Source: Sphingobacterium bovistauri (GTDB taxonomy: Bacteria > Bacteroidota > Bacteroidia > Sphingobacteriales > Sphingobacteriaceae). Taken from it: a stretch of 64,000 nucleotides of DNA. The translations under genes were made by a program, and so were the position numbers. Below the pieces are notes generated by a model. It did not search any database, had not been told where the DNA came from, and saw nothing but the letters and a program-made list of their open reading frames with translations. Location of the stretch: NCBI RefSeq assembly GCF_020295405.1, contig NZ_JADEYP010000017.1:1-64000 (forward strand), in the 5' to 3' direction. Of the stretch, positions 25,065 through 35,229 are shown one piece after another; the stretch's first letter is position 1, and each line of letters opens with the position of its first letter.

Positions 25065-26895
25065 AAACAACTTTCTAATCATATTGAACCAAAAATCTGT
25101 AATTTTCCTATACGTACTATGTCTATTTTCTTTTTTTAGTTGCTCTAAGGATATATCAGAAACTACTAGCGGTTCGCAGGAGATAGGAATTGGTCTTACC
25201 GTAAATGTTGGAGGAATTAGGGAAGAATTTCAAACGATAGCTTCTACAGTTACAAACCATAATGTTAAAGAAAATCTGGCGTCTGATATACTATACTATG
25301 ATGACTTTGATGCTCTAGCATCTGTAGAAGATTATTCACATAGATATCTATCTAATTCAGCTAAAATCACATCAAGAGGAAAGGATAGGATTGCCGCAAA
25401 TTCTCCTGTTCAACAAGGAGTTCAGTATTATTTAGTTTTATTTGAAGATAATAATGGATCTCGAGGCGCTTATATGCGATCGGACTTATTGACAGCAGGT
25501 CAGGCATTTACAATAAAAGTAGAAGAGGGTAAAAAATATCACTGGATAGCGTATTCATATAACTCGATTGAAAATGATTTACCTCAAATTAATTTTATGA
25601 GTGAATCAACGGTGTCTATGGGAGTCAATAAAGATTTTTTGTATGCCAGTGGAATTTCAGGTGTTGTAAGTTCAACTAATCCTACATTCTTATCCATTGT
25701 TTTTGACCACATGCTTTCAAGAGTAGGAGTTGAGGTTAATACTAGAGGTATGTTTGCGGATATCAATGAATTGAATATTGAATTAGTAAATACTAATTTG
25801 AAGGTTGCTAATTTCAATCTATTAAACCAAGAAATTACTGCAAGTACAGTCGAATACGGCGAAAATTTACAATTAAGTGCTATGGGAGGTGTTCCGAGCA
25901 GCCCAAGAGCAGATACTAAGGTAGCTTTTGTATATATTCCACCATATAGTGGTAGCTTGAATAATTTTCAAGTTCGATTAAGAAAATTAACAATCAATCT
26001 TGATGCACAAGCACAGGCACTTGGTCATAGTACTCGAACATTTGAGTATACTTCGACAAATGGCCCGGTTTTTACTTCAAATTTGGGTAACTTACTAAAG
26101 GGAAAGGCTAAAGTCGTAAAAATAGATTTATTAGAATCACCTTTGACAATATCTTCTAGGGGATATTATTACTTAATAGTTTTACCAGTTGGATATTTTG
26201 ATCATAATGTGAAGTGGGCAAGATCAAATTTATATCATAATCGTTTAGACAATTCATATAGATTTCAGCATATCAATATTCCTTCTTTTAATAGAGAATC
26301 TTATTTTTCGTGGGGAAGTGCTAATCCATTAGCCTACGGCACTAATAGTGATCCTTGTTCTTTAGTTTATCCAGCAGGTGTTTGGAAAATGCCATCAGCG
26401 ACTGATTTCTATGCAACAATAGGTGGTACAGTTACTGATATAAATTTGTTGAATTTGATAAAAGTAAATTTGAATCTATTAGGTATTAATTTAGCTGGTA
26501 TTTATTTCCCAACTCCATCATCAAGAAATAGGACTGCAACTTACACAGAATATACGCCAGATTCAGGACAAAGTACATTTTACAATGCCACAACAGATGT
26601 AGGTATTAATAATAAGATAAGATTTAATTATAATGGATTTTACGCTAATATTGGCTTGGTAGAAAATCTTATAAATTTAAATCTAGGAGAAGCTGGAAAT
26701 ATATCTAGAATATGGACTAGCACAGCAAATGTTAGTTTATTAGGGCTTGCTGGAGTAGGAGCAGTAAGTTATTCGGGTACAGCACTAACAGATTATCTAG
26801 ACGCATCCTTACTAAATTTGTTAAATATTAATGCTTTAGGGATTGATGTCGCAAAAACAGATCTTAATAATATAAGATGTGTTAGATCAAATTAA
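25054..26895 (+). CDS. Fimbrillin family lipoprotein
   Basis: The ~613-residue product has a lipoprotein signal (lipobox SFFSC, then SKDISE). It is beta-rich and fits the Mfa/FimA-like fimbrillin group: an N-terminal fimbrillin domain (to about residue 330) with a central STVSMGVNKDFLYASG/ FDHMLSRVGVEV block, and a C-terminal part (after residue 380) with WARSNLYHNR, WGSANPLAYG, a PAGVWKMPSATDF stretch and a final NIRCVRS, as in FISUMP-type ends. It could be a fimbrial tip or a surface adhesin. I start at ATG 25054, preceded by GGAGGA, rather than in-frame ATGs from 25009; this overlaps the leader gene. Confidence 0.8.
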   Translation: MTYKNNFLIILNQKSVIFLYVLCLFSFFSCSKDISETTSGSQEIGIGLTVNVGGIREEFQTIASTVTNHNVKENLASDILYYDDFDALASVEDYSHRYLSNSAKITSRGKDRIAANSPVQQGVQYYLVLFEDNNGSRGAYMRSDLLTAGQAFTIKVEEGKKYHWIAYSYNSIENDLPQINFMSESTVSMGVNKDFLYASGISGVVSSTNPTFLSIVFDHMLSRVGVEVNTRGMFADINELNIELVNTNLKVANFNLLNQEITASTVEYGENLQLSAMGGVPSSPRADTKVAFVYIPPYSGSLNNFQVRLRKLTINLDAQAQALGHSTRTFEYTSTNGPVFTSNLGNLLKGKAKVVKIDLLESPLTISSRGYYYLIVLPVGYFDHNVKWARSNLYHNRLDNSYRFQHINIPSFNRESYFSWGSANPLAYGTNSDPCSLVYPAGVWKMPSATDFYATIGGTVTDINLLNLIKVNLNLLGINLAGIYFPTPSSRNRTATYTEYTPDSGQSTFYNATTDVGINNKIRFNYNGFYANIGLVENLINLNLGEAGNISRIWTSTANVSLLGLAGVGAVSYSGTALTDYLDASLLNLLNINALGIDVAKTDLNNIRCVRSN

Positions 26896-26906
26896 TAGTG
26901 TATCTT

Positions 26907-26962
26907 CTGTAGAATAAAATAAAAGCTCTCAAAATTTTGAGAGCTTTTATTTTATTCTACAG
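26907..26962. terminator. Bidirectional terminator: 56-bp perfect palindrome
   Basis: Positions 26907-26934 and 26935-26962 are exact reverse complements (28 bp, no spacer). The centre carries the GCTCTC/GAGAGC core with A- and T-rich arms. It lies between convergent genes and its right arm holds the last codons and stop (TAA 26952-26954) of the minus-strand gene. Confidence 0.9.
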
Positions 26963-27365
26963 GCTGTACATTTTTTTTAGTATGATTCATATCCAAAACA
27001 GGTACTAATCCTTCGGATGGCATATAGATAATTTGTGGTAAATCACCTTTGTCGGCGAGCTTTTCTAAAGTACGAATGAATAAATATTGATTGTATGTGC
27101 TGTTTAAAGTACCATTCTCTAATTTCATAGCTTCTGCCATACCTTTAGCGCGTTCTACTTCGGCTTGAGCATTGAGTTTTTCAGCCTCTAAGCGAGTTCT
27201 AGCTTCTTCAATTAAGATTTTACGATTCTGCTCAGCTTTAGCCATTTCAGCTTTACCTGCCATTTCTTGTTGCCAAACATTGTACAGCGGTAAGCCAAAC
27301 ATTAATATAATTATAATAATGACTACAGATGCTAGGATAATTCCAATAGGTTTAGAGTTTTTCAT
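26952..27365 (-). CDS. Membrane-anchored coiled-coil protein resembling the tail of band-7/SPFH proteins
   Basis: The 137-residue protein has one membrane segment (about residues 7-28) followed by an Ala/Glu/Lys-rich helical region (LIEEARTRLEAEKLNAQAEV, then ERAKGMAEAMKLENGTLNSTYNQYL) and a C-terminal PQIIYMPSEGLVPVLDM. This is the C-terminal half of prohibitin/SPFH (band 7) proteins; the SPFH domain itself is missing, replaced by a direct jump from the membrane to the coiled coil. It is probably held in the inner membrane and multimeric; function unknown. It is 9 bases upstream of no other gene on its strand but follows the GNAT gene. Confidence 0.75.
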   Translation of the reverse strand: MKNSKPIGIILASVVIIIIILMFGLPLYNVWQQEMAGKAEMAKAEQNRKILIEEARTRLEAEKLNAQAEVERAKGMAEAMKLENGTLNSTYNQYLFIRTLEKLADKGDLPQIIYMPSEGLVPVLDMNHTKKNVQPVE

Positions 27366-27374
27366 TTACTAATT

Positions 27375-27836
27375 TTAAATTACTTTCTTACTATAAATCA
27401 TTTTATACATGTCAAACCCTTCGGCCCAATAATTTTTATGCGTTTCCAGCAACTTAAAGCCATTTTTTTCATAAAATGAATGTGCATGCTGAGAAGTTCG
27501 TACAATGATAGACTTTATATTCTTGCGATGGGTTATTATTTCTAAGCGATGATTAAGGAGCAATGTGCCGATACCTTGTTTATGAAAGCCGACATCTACA
27601 ATATCCCAACTGATCTTAGCTAACTGTTTTTCTTTATCATAGTTGATTCCTGCACCTGCTATGATATTATCTTCTAATACAGCGACAAAATAATCTTGAA
27701 GTTCATGATCTAAATAATATTTATAATCTTCAATTTCTGTTTCAGCAAAAAATTGAGGCGTGTTATTTTTTAATATTTGCAACAATTGGGTATAATCCTC
27801 TGGTTTATATTTTCTTATTACGATTGCACTATTCAT
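27375..27836 (-). CDS. GNAT family N-acetyltransferase
   Basis: The 153-residue protein shows the GNAT fold: N-terminal IRKYKPEDYTQLLQIL helix, beta4 with acetyl-CoA-binding VDVGFHKQGIGTLLL (QxxGxG loop, near residue 86) and C-terminal AHSFYEKNGFKLLETHKNYW motif typical of the family. Acetyl-CoA-dependent acetylation of an amine; substrate unknown. It is cytosolic. It lies 9 bases before the band-7-like gene on the same strand, so the two are probably cotranscribed. Confidence 0.88.
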   Translation of the reverse strand: MNSAIVIRKYKPEDYTQLLQILKNNTPQFFAETEIEDYKYYLDHELQDYFVAVLEDNIIAGAGINYDKEKQLAKISWDIVDVGFHKQGIGTLLLNHRLEIITHRKNIKSIIVRTSQHAHSFYEKNGFKLLETHKNYWAEGFDMYKMIYSKKVI

Positions 27837-27924
27837 ATTTCCAGTATACTTTGTCAGAAGATACTAATTTTATTCTAAAAAATAAAATATTAGAAGTTGT
27901 GTAATAATATTATCGTGTAAAAAT

Positions 27925-27957
27925 AAAGAGCGTCCAATTCATTCTTGGACGCTCTTT
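27925..27957 (-). terminator. Terminator of the pirin gene
   Basis: A 13-bp perfect stem (27925-27937 with 27945-27957), followed on the minus strand by a T-rich tract, 4 bases past the stop. Confidence 0.88.
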
Positions 27958-27961
27958 GAAA

Positions 27962-28975
27962 TTATTTAGTTGGTGTGTCTGTGTCTTTACCAAAATTGTA
28001 ACTCGCAAATCGTCCAACATCTTTGGGGTGTACCACATCAATTTCTTCATGCCCCCAAGGCCACCCACCAAATTGAGTTTTGCGATAATCTGCAAAAGCT
28101 TGATCTAGTTCTTCTTTTGTATTCATGACAAAAGGTCCGTAAGCTTCAACTGGCTCATTAATAGGTTCGCCTTCCAATATTAACAATTTAGCACGTTCGG
28201 AATTATTTTTTATTATAATCTCTTCTCCACCAGCTAAATCAGCGATGAAATTTTGTTGCATACTATATGTATCAATATTTACAACACCACTTCCATCATA
28301 AAAGAATAAAAATCTATTCATTGTATCTGAAACAGCCTCTAACTTATAAGTTGCATTAGGAGCTAAGTCAATTAATGCTACACCTACATGATGTTTTGGA
28401 TCTTTGGCCCATGAGTGGGGTAGTGCGTCGATCGACTTTACACCATTATATTCACCCAATATTACTTTCACTCTGACATCATCACCTACTTTTGCAATTG
28501 GAATATTTTCGTGCCAAAGCATTTTGTATTCAGGCTCAGTCATTTTACTTACTGCCGGAAGATTTAACCATATTTGAAACAAGCGCATTGGATTATCTTT
28601 GTCTTCATTTATTAATGGAAACATTTCACCATGCAACACACCAGAGCCAGCACTCATCAACTGCACATCACCTTCACCATAACGACCCTTTGAACCTTTG
28701 GAATCAAAGTGGTCTGCAAAACCTTCCTCAGCTATCGTGATAATCTCAAAACCACGATGGGGGTGAAATGGAAAACCGGGGATTTCTTTGCCATGATACA
28801 TACGCCAATCAGCGTTTCGGTCAAAATCATTTCCCAAATTTTTTCCTTCCAAAGATGCTTTAGGTCCAAATTTACCATTACCAGCAGGATACTTGTCATA
28901 ATGGTAAGCACCTAAAATAAATGGATCTCCTATAGGCATTGGACCTACTACTTTTTGAATATTTTTAACTTTCAT
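27962..28975 (-). CDS. Pirin family protein
   Basis: The 337-residue protein has the bicupin fold of pirins: the N-terminal motif HPHRGFEI (near residue 75) supplies iron-binding histidines, and GEMFP then a second His-containing region follow. Pirins are cytosolic Fe-binding proteins; some act as quercetinases and some as regulators. Start ATG 28975 (MKVKNIQKVVG) is chosen over an in-frame ATG 18 codons upstream, because it has AAAGG just ahead and the family's N-terminus begins near KxxPxxGD. The gene is monocistronic, with its own terminator. Confidence 0.9.
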   Translation of the reverse strand: MKVKNIQKVVGPMPIGDPFILGAYHYDKYPAGNGKFGPKASLEGKNLGNDFDRNADWRMYHGKEIPGFPFHPHRGFEIITIAEEGFADHFDSKGSKGRYGEGDVQLMSAGSGVLHGEMFPLINEDKDNPMRLFQIWLNLPAVSKMTEPEYKMLWHENIPIAKVGDDVRVKVILGEYNGVKSIDALPHSWAKDPKHHVGVALIDLAPNATYKLEAVSDTMNRFLFFYDGSGVVNIDTYSMQQNFIADLAGGEEIIIKNNSERAKLLILEGEPINEPVEAYGPFVMNTKEELDQAFADYRKTQFGGWPWGHEEIDVVHPKDVGRFASYNFGKDTDTPTK

Positions 28976-29501
28976 TTTATTACCTTTCTTTACAATATAC
29001 TTATCAAACGTTATGCCGTAATATGCCAATATGTGACGGAGTAACCTTGAGGTAAGTGCCTTTATTTCTTTTGTATAATTTCAATAATTGCTCATAATTT
29101 GATATTAACATTGAAATTTAATTCTAAATATTTTGTTCATCTTAATAAATAAATGATTGAAAGGTTTAACTGCACAATTTGAGAGGAGTAAGGTAATACA
29201 ACTTTTTTATGAAAAATCTTTTAATAGCTCTCTATTTGAGATTTGGACGGGTAAATTTTATAGTTAGAATATTGAAATCATGATTAATAATAAGGCTTAT
29301 TTATTTTGTCATTAGTATTATTATCTAAAACTAATTTGAGACAATTTTTAAAAGTACTACTAGTTTGTATCTAATAGTACTTTTAAGAGCGAGGCTTATT
29401 ATACAAAATCTAATAATTGACGAGACTATAGTGTTTTTTGAAAACACACTAACGAAAGAATTATAACATTTAGGTTATTAGTCAAGCTTAAAATTAAGAA
29501 T
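28976..29501. other. Intergenic region with no clear gene
   Basis: The 526-bp gap holds AT-rich DNA and a weak hairpin around 29430-29447 that may be the terminator of the sulfatase gene. I see no gene, repeat or promoter box in it. Confidence 0.5.
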
Positions 29502-30929
29502 TTAGTTATCCGAAAATTGAATGAATGGATATATTTCGTTTTCGATATGTGCTTTGTTAATCAATTTCGAAAGTTGTTTTACTTTCTTTGGATTCGAACG
29601 AGCTACATTGTTTTTCTCGAAAGGATCTTTTTCAATATTATACAATTCGTAATATGACTCGTTGGGAATTTTCACTTTTTGTTTGATCAATTTCCAACCT
29701 TTAGATAATACAGCTTGTCTTCCTCCATCTTCATGAAATTCCCAATACAGATATTTATGCTTGTTTTGTTTTCCTTGGTTTAATAGTGTTGGAAGAAAAG
29801 AAATACCATCATTTTGGATTGATGGAGATGTTTTTCCTAATTCCACTAGTGTATTATATACATCCCAAAATGCTCCTATATGAATTGTTTGTTGATTTGG
29901 TGAAATTTTATTTTTCCAATTTACAATAAGTGGTGTACGTATACCTCCTTCGTAAAGTGAACGTTTTGCTCCTTTATATCCTGCTGTACTGTTAAAGAAG
30001 TCAGGATCTGCACCACCTTCACGATGTGCTCCATTGTCACTCGTAAATAAAATAATAGTATTCTCTCGCAGACCTAATTCATCTAATTTTGCGACAATCT
30101 GCCCAACATAGGCGTCCATGCGAGTCACCATTGCAGCAAAAGTTGCGCGTGGCTTTTCTACAGATGCATATCCTGCAATAGTCGCATTTTTTCCATAGTC
30201 TTCTCCTTTGTGTGGATTTTCTACAAAAGCATTTTCGTACATTTTAAAATATTCGTCATCAGGGCCTGCTAACTCTGCATGCGGTAATACAGTTGGAACA
30301 AAAAGGAAGAACGGTTTGTCTTTATTCTCTTCTATGAATTGTAGTGTGTGTCCTTGGATTAATGTAGGAGCATAGAGCTCTTTATTTGATAAATCATTTC
30401 CTTTAAGTTCCACACGGTCGCTATTATGCCATAAATGTGTTGGGTAATAACGGTGTGATTGGCGCTGGCAATTATAACCAAAGAAGGTGTCAAAACCTTT
30501 TAGGTTAGGATCTCCGCTAGTACCGACCATTCCTAGTCCCCATTTTCCAAATGCACCAGTCGTATAACCTGCCTTTTGCAAGTCCATCGCAAATGTTTGA
30601 ATAGAATCTGCTAATGGCTCTTGTCCTTCAGGCTCAATTTCTTTATTTCCTCTTACATAGGCGTGTCCTGTATGCATACCTGTCATAAGGGATGCGCGGG
30701 AGGGGGCACAAACAGATGTGCCGGCGTAGAATTGTGTAAAAGTAATGCCTTGATCAGCTAATTTATCCAAGTTTGGGGTCTTGATTTTTTCTTGACCATA
30801 GACACCTAAATCTCCAATTCCTAAATCATCTGCTAAGATGAATACAATGTTTGGTTTTTTGGATTGCGCGTTTGATGACAAGGCTAGTAAAAATAGGATG
30901 AAGGTTATTATGTGAGTTGTTTTATTCAT
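29502..30929 (-). CDS. Secreted sulfatase (formylglycine-dependent)
   Basis: The 475-residue enzyme has a signal peptide (residues 1-21, ending SSNAQ). The metal-binding DD at 34-35 (ILADDLG) and the sulfatase signature CAPSR (Cys74 to Arg78) give the site where Cys is converted to formylglycine; TSDNGAHREGG and GFGKWGLG-type motifs follow (FGKWGLG near residue 128). It hydrolyses a sulfate ester, probably of a polysaccharide or aryl compound; the substrate is not clear. The maturing enzyme (anSME or FGE) is not in the window. It is monocistronic. Confidence 0.92.
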   Translation of the reverse strand: MNKTTHIITFILFLLALSSNAQSKKPNIVFILADDLGIGDLGVYGQEKIKTPNLDKLADQGITFTQFYAGTSVCAPSRASLMTGMHTGHAYVRGNKEIEPEGQEPLADSIQTFAMDLQKAGYTTGAFGKWGLGMVGTSGDPNLKGFDTFFGYNCQRQSHRYYPTHLWHNSDRVELKGNDLSNKELYAPTLIQGHTLQFIEENKDKPFFLFVPTVLPHAELAGPDDEYFKMYENAFVENPHKGEDYGKNATIAGYASVEKPRATFAAMVTRMDAYVGQIVAKLDELGLRENTIILFTSDNGAHREGGADPDFFNSTAGYKGAKRSLYEGGIRTPLIVNWKNKISPNQQTIHIGAFWDVYNTLVELGKTSPSIQNDGISFLPTLLNQGKQNKHKYLYWEFHEDGGRQAVLSKGWKLIKQKVKIPNESYYELYNIEKDPFEKNNVARSNPKKVKQLSKLINKAHIENEIYPFIQFSDN

Positions 30930-31023
30930 GTTTATTCTAGGAAGCTAGTATATTAAGTTATCTCGACGCTAAAATATTATTTATTTATGAATACGTCTCC
31001 AAGAGATATAAAAAAAGTAAAAA

Positions 31024-31049
31024 GGTTCTTTCCATTAGTGAAAAGAACC
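31024..31049 (-). terminator. Terminator of clpB
   Basis: GGTTCTTTCC (31024-31033) pairs with 31040-31049 (one mismatch); on the minus strand the stem is followed by TTTTTACTTTTTTT. Confidence 0.8.
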
Positions 31050-31075
31050 CTTTGCAAAAGGAGAATTATCAAAGA

Positions 31076-33676
31076 CTATTGCTTATTCTTATTTAAGAAA
31101 ACAAAATTTCCATCAAAAACATCTAATTTAATAATCGAATCTGAAGTCACTTTGCCAGACAAAATTTCTTTAGACAGTTCGTTCAAAATTCGCTTTTGAA
31201 TCACACGTTTCAATGGACGTGCACCATAAATAGGGTCATATCCCAATTGAGCTAACCAATCCAACGCTTCATCAGTCGCCGATAAGAAGATATTTTGCTC
31301 TGCCAATTGTTTGGTAACATGATTAAATTGCATTCTCACTATACTACCAATTTCATTCCTACTTAACGGTGTGAACATGATGATCTCATCTATGCGGTTC
31401 AAAAACTCTGGTCGAATTGATTTTTGCAATAATTCAAAAACCTCATCTTTCGTTTTTGCAACGACTTCATCTCTGTTTACATCATTCAATTGAGAGAAAT
31501 TCTCTTGTATGATATGAGATCCAGTATTCGATGTCATAATGATAATCGTATTTTTGAAATTCACCACACGACCTTTGTTGTCTGTCAAATGACCATCATC
31601 CAGCACTTGTAATAAGATGTTGAACACATCAGGATGTGCTTTTTCAATCTCATCCAACAAGACCACAGAATATGGACGACGACGCACTGCTTCCGTTAAT
31701 TGACCACCTTCTTCATAACCCACGTATCCTGGAGGCGCACCAATCAACCGCGATACAGCATGGCGTTCTTGGTATTCGGACATATCAATACGTACTAGCG
31801 CTTGCTCATCATCAAACAAAAATTCCGCTAAAGCTTTTGCCAACTCCGTTTTACCAACCCCAGTAGTTCCTAAGAAGATAAACGAACCAATAGGGCGTTT
31901 GGCATCACTAAGACCAGCGCGTGAGCGACGAATAGCATCCGAAATGGCTTCTATAGCTTCTTCTTGACCAGCCACGCGTTTATGTAGTTCCCCTTCTAAA
32001 TTCAACAGTTTTTCACGTTCTGACTGTATCATTTTGTTAACTGGAATCCCCGTCCAACGTGACACTACATCTGCAATGTCTTCAGAAGTAACTTCTTCTT
32101 TCAACATCCGTGAACTTGCTTGCTTTTCGTTTAACTCTGCTTTAAGTTTTTCAACAGTGTCTTGTGCTTCTTTTATTTTGCCGTAACGCAATTCAGCTAC
32201 CCGGCCATAGTCACCCTGACGTTCGGCTTGATCAGCTTCCAATTTGTAATCTTCTATATTTTGAACTTCTTGGTTGACACGATCCACTAAAGTTTTCTCG
32301 GATTGCCAAGCTGCCTTTAATGAATCTCTTTCCGATGAAAGATTCGCTATAGTTTCCGATAATTCAGCTACTTTTTTCTCATCTTTCTCTCGTTTTATGG
32401 CTTCCCGTTCAATTTCCAGTTGCATGATGCGGCGCTCCAATTCGTCTACAGCTTCAGGAACTGAGTCCATTTCTAAACGTAATTTTGAAGCAGCCTCATC
32501 CACTAAATCAATCGCTTTGTCTGGTAAGAAACGATCTGTAATATAGCGTTGCGAAAGTTCAACAGCTGCGATAATTGATTCATCAAGTATGCGCACTTTG
32601 TGGTGTGTTTCATAACGTTCTTTCAAGCCACGAAGAATAGAAATTGCATCTTGCGTATCCGGCTCTTCGACCATAACTTTTTGAAAACGACGTTCTAAAG
32701 CTTTATCCTTTTCAAAATATTTTTGATACTCATTCAACGTGGTCGCACCAATTGCGCGTAATTCACCACGCGCTAATGCTGGTTTCAAAATATTTGCGGC
32801 ATCCATTGCTCCTTCGCCACCACCAGCACCTACTAATGTGTGGATCTCATCAATGAACAAGATAATCTCACCATCAGATTCTGAAACCTCTTTTACAACA
32901 GCTTTAAGACGTTCTTCAAATTCTCCCTTATATTTTGCTCCGGCAATCAATGCTCCCATATCCAGCGAGAAAACAGTTTTTGTTTTCAAATTTTCTGGTG
33001 CATCACCTTTGATTATACGATGTGCTATACCTTCTGCGATCGCTGTTTTACCAACACCGGGCTCACCGACTAAGATTGGGTTATTTTTTGTACGACGCGA
33101 AAGAATTTGCATCACACGACGAATTTCTTCATCACGTCCTATTACAGGATCAAGTTTGCCTGATTCTGCAAATTCATTTAAATTGCGGGCATATTTACCT
33201 AATGCATTATATGTTGCTTCCGCATTTGGATCTGTCACTCTATTATTTCCTCTCAATTCTTTAATTGCTAATTTTAAATCTTTTTCATTAACTCCTTGAC
33301 CTTTCAATAAACTTCCAACCTTATCTGAAGAGGAGAGAAGTCCTAATAAAAGATGTTCTATGGACACATACTCATCATTAAATTCTTTCAAATAGCTTTG
33401 TGCCTTTTGAAGTACAGTAGCTGAGGTATTACTTAAGTATACATTCGTATCAGATACTTTTGGTAAAGCGTCAATTATTTTATCTGTCTCCGTACCAATG
33501 TAATTGCTGTTTACATTTAGTTTTTTTAGTAAATGTGCAATTACGTTTTCATCTACGGTCAACAATGCTTTGAGTATATGTGCTGGTTCAATAGCTTGCT
33601 GTTGATTGCCAACCGCAATTTCTGAAGCTTTTTGAATAGCCTCCTGTGCTTTGATTGTATAATTGTTAAAATTCAT
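31076..33676 (-). CDS. clpB: ATP-dependent chaperone ClpB
   Basis: ClpB is a hexameric AAA+ disaggregase that works with DnaK. The 866-residue protein is full length: N-terminal Clp repeats (about 1-145), NBD1 with Walker A GEPGVGKT (about 205), a long coiled-coil middle domain (about 400-530, [20 protein letters not shown]), NBD2 with Walker [10 protein letters not shown] (about 605) and sensor regions. Start ATG 33676 is preceded by GGAG. It is downstream of rpoD on the same strand but separated by a terminator, so it has its own control. Confidence 0.97.
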   Translation of the reverse strand: MNFNNYTIKAQEAIQKASEIAVGNQQQAIEPAHILKALLTVDENVIAHLLKKLNVNSNYIGTETDKIIDALPKVSDTNVYLSNTSATVLQKAQSYLKEFNDEYVSIEHLLLGLLSSSDKVGSLLKGQGVNEKDLKLAIKELRGNNRVTDPNAEATYNALGKYARNLNEFAESGKLDPVIGRDEEIRRVMQILSRRTKNNPILVGEPGVGKTAIAEGIAHRIIKGDAPENLKTKTVFSLDMGALIAGAKYKGEFEERLKAVVKEVSESDGEIILFIDEIHTLVGAGGGEGAMDAANILKPALARGELRAIGATTLNEYQKYFEKDKALERRFQKVMVEEPDTQDAISILRGLKERYETHHKVRILDESIIAAVELSQRYITDRFLPDKAIDLVDEAASKLRLEMDSVPEAVDELERRIMQLEIEREAIKREKDEKKVAELSETIANLSSERDSLKAAWQSEKTLVDRVNQEVQNIEDYKLEADQAERQGDYGRVAELRYGKIKEAQDTVEKLKAELNEKQASSRMLKEEVTSEDIADVVSRWTGIPVNKMIQSEREKLLNLEGELHKRVAGQEEAIEAISDAIRRSRAGLSDAKRPIGSFIFLGTTGVGKTELAKALAEFLFDDEQALVRIDMSEYQERHAVSRLIGAPPGYVGYEEGGQLTEAVRRRPYSVVLLDEIEKAHPDVFNILLQVLDDGHLTDNKGRVVNFKNTIIIMTSNTGSHIIQENFSQLNDVNRDEVVAKTKDEVFELLQKSIRPEFLNRIDEIIMFTPLSRNEIGSIVRMQFNHVTKQLAEQNIFLSATDEALDWLAQLGYDPIYGARPLKRVIQKRILNELSKEILSGKVTSDSIIKLDVFDGNFVFLNKNKQ

Positions 33677-33829
33677 TTTTATTCTCCTTTCGGTTTACAT
33701 AATTATTTTAACAAATGGAATGCCTGTGGGTTTTATAAAGTTTAAATCGGAAATTTTGTCTGTTTTAAGTGGTTTTGAGCGTCAAAATTTCATGTTTTGA
33801 TTAAGCTGACTGAATTTTTGACCAAAAAT

Positions 33830-33856
33830 AAAGCGCAAGATATTATCTTGCGCTTT
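33830..33856 (-). terminator. Terminator of rpoD
   Basis: A 13-bp perfect stem (33830-33842 with 33844-33856), 1-base spacer, followed by T-rich sequence on the minus strand. Confidence 0.88.
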
Positions 33857-33882
33857 CCAAATTTTTGAATATGAGCTAAAAG

Positions 33883-34743
33883 TTAGCCTAAATAAGATTT
33901 TAAAATTTTGCTACGAGATGTGTGACGAAGACGTTGCAAAGCTTTGTCTTTAATTTGACGTACACGTTCTCTCGTTAGGTTAAATTTCTCACCGATCTCT
34001 TCAAGTGACAGGGGGTGATTTGATCCTAAACCAAAGAATAAAACGATAATCTCTCTTTCTCTTTCTGTAAGTGTAGATAGTGAACGTTTGATCTCTTCAG
34101 ATAATGACTCGTCAATCAATGAACTATCTGTATCAGGATCAGAATTTTCTAATACGTCTAATAACGTATTTTCTTCACCTTGTACAAATGGTGCATCCAT
34201 TGATACATGTCTACCTGAATTACTCAACGTATCTGAAACCTTGTCTACTGTAGTTTCTAAGATGTCCGCTAATTCTTCTGGAGAAGGCTCTCTTTCGTAC
34301 TCTTGTTCTAATTTTGAAAACGCTTTGCTGATCTTACTTAATGAACCTACTTGGTTAAGAGGTAGACGTACGATACGTGATTGTTCAGCGATAGCTTGCA
34401 AAATAGATTGACGAATCCACCACACCGCATAAGAGATAAATTTAAAACCTTTGGTTTCGTCAAAACGTTTAGCTGCTTTTATTAGGCCTAAGTTACCTTC
34501 ATTGATCAAGTCTCCTAAAGTAAGACCTTGATTTTGATATTGTTTAGCAACAGAAACTACGAAACGTAAGTTGGTTTTTGTTAATTTCTCTAATGCCACT
34601 TGATCCCCCTCGCGAATACGTTGTGCTAAGATTACCTCTTCTTCAGCAGTAATCAAGTCAACTTTTCCAATTTCATGTAAATACTTGTCAAGAGATTGTG
34701 ATTCACGATTCGTGATCGATTGTGTAATTTTGAGCTGTCTCAT
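33883..34743 (-). CDS. rpoD: Primary RNA polymerase sigma factor (RpoD/SigA)
   Basis: The 286-residue protein has sigma regions 1.2 ([15 protein letters not shown]), 2 ([20 protein letters not shown], and [20 protein letters not shown]), 3 and 4 ([19 protein letters not shown], with [14 protein letters not shown]). It lacks the long region 1.1 spacer, as is normal for the short primary sigma factor of Bacteroidota, which reads TAnnTTTG promoters. A TAnnTTTG box lies 29 bases upstream. It is followed by its own terminator and then clpB. Confidence 0.96.
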   Translation of the reverse strand: MRQLKITQSITNRESQSLDKYLHEIGKVDLITAEEEVILAQRIREGDQVALEKLTKTNLRFVVSVAKQYQNQGLTLGDLINEGNLGLIKAAKRFDETKGFKFISYAVWWIRQSILQAIAEQSRIVRLPLNQVGSLSKISKAFSKLEQEYEREPSPEELADILETTVDKVSDTLSNSGRHVSMDAPFVQGEENTLLDVLENSDPDTDSSLIDESLSEEIKRSLSTLTEREREIIVLFFGLGSNHPLSLEEIGEKFNLTRERVRQIKDKALQRLRHTSRSKILKSYLG

Positions 34744-34772
34744 TAATTTTTATACCTTTTTTCTGGATGTTG

Positions 34773-34780
34773 CAAAAATA
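34773..34780 (-). promoter_or_regulatory. Bacteroidota -7 box for rpoD
   Basis: TATTTTTG on the minus strand matches TAnnTTTG; start near 34766, leader about 23 bases. No clear -33. Confidence 0.45.
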
Positions 34781-35001
34781 CTAATATTTTACGTGAATAT
34801 ATGTAATAAATTTGTAATTTATCACTTCATTATGAGGGAGTTATAATGTGTATCGAAATTTATTATTAACTTCAAAAATCATTCCAAAAAATCTTAATTA
34901 ATGTTAATTAAGTAGTTATATTACAATAAATAATTTTTGTTCCTCTATATTAAAACCTTTTCACAATAAAAATGTTTTCACATTATAAAATTATAATTAC
35001 A

Positions 35002-35211
35002 ATGAAAAAGTTAATTATTCGACTGGATCAAGTTATGGCTAAAAAACGAATGTCCCTTAATGAATTAAGCGGACATGTTGGAATAACTTTATCAAACTTA
35101 TCCATTTTAAAAAACAACAAGGCTAAAGCTATACGTTTAAGTACATTGGCAGCTATATGCAAAGCACTAGACTGCCAACCAGGTGATGTTATCGTGTATG
35201 AGGAAGAATAA
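35002..35211 (+). CDS. Small HTH (Cro/C1, XRE-like) regulator
   Basis: The 69-residue protein is one helix-turn-helix domain: KRMSLNELSGHVGITLSNLS with the HTH, then KAIRLSTLAAICKALDCQPGD, the signature of the YozG-type small XRE regulators. I use ATG 35002 (MKKLIIRLDQVM), since the 10 residues before it are AT-driven and homologues begin near here. The target is unknown. It is convergent with fmt (18-base gap). Confidence 0.85.
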   Translation: MKKLIIRLDQVMAKKRMSLNELSGHVGITLSNLSILKNNKAKAIRLSTLAAICKALDCQPGDVIVYEEE

Positions 35212-35229
35212 ATTTATTTTATAATTTAT

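Noticed and set aside
29210-29283. Small plus-strand ORF of 24 residues between pirin and sulfatase
   Set aside because: Too short, no pattern and no promoter or terminator.
32739-33299. Plus-strand ORF of 186 residues inside clpB
   Set aside because: It is antisense to clpB, whose motifs are complete.
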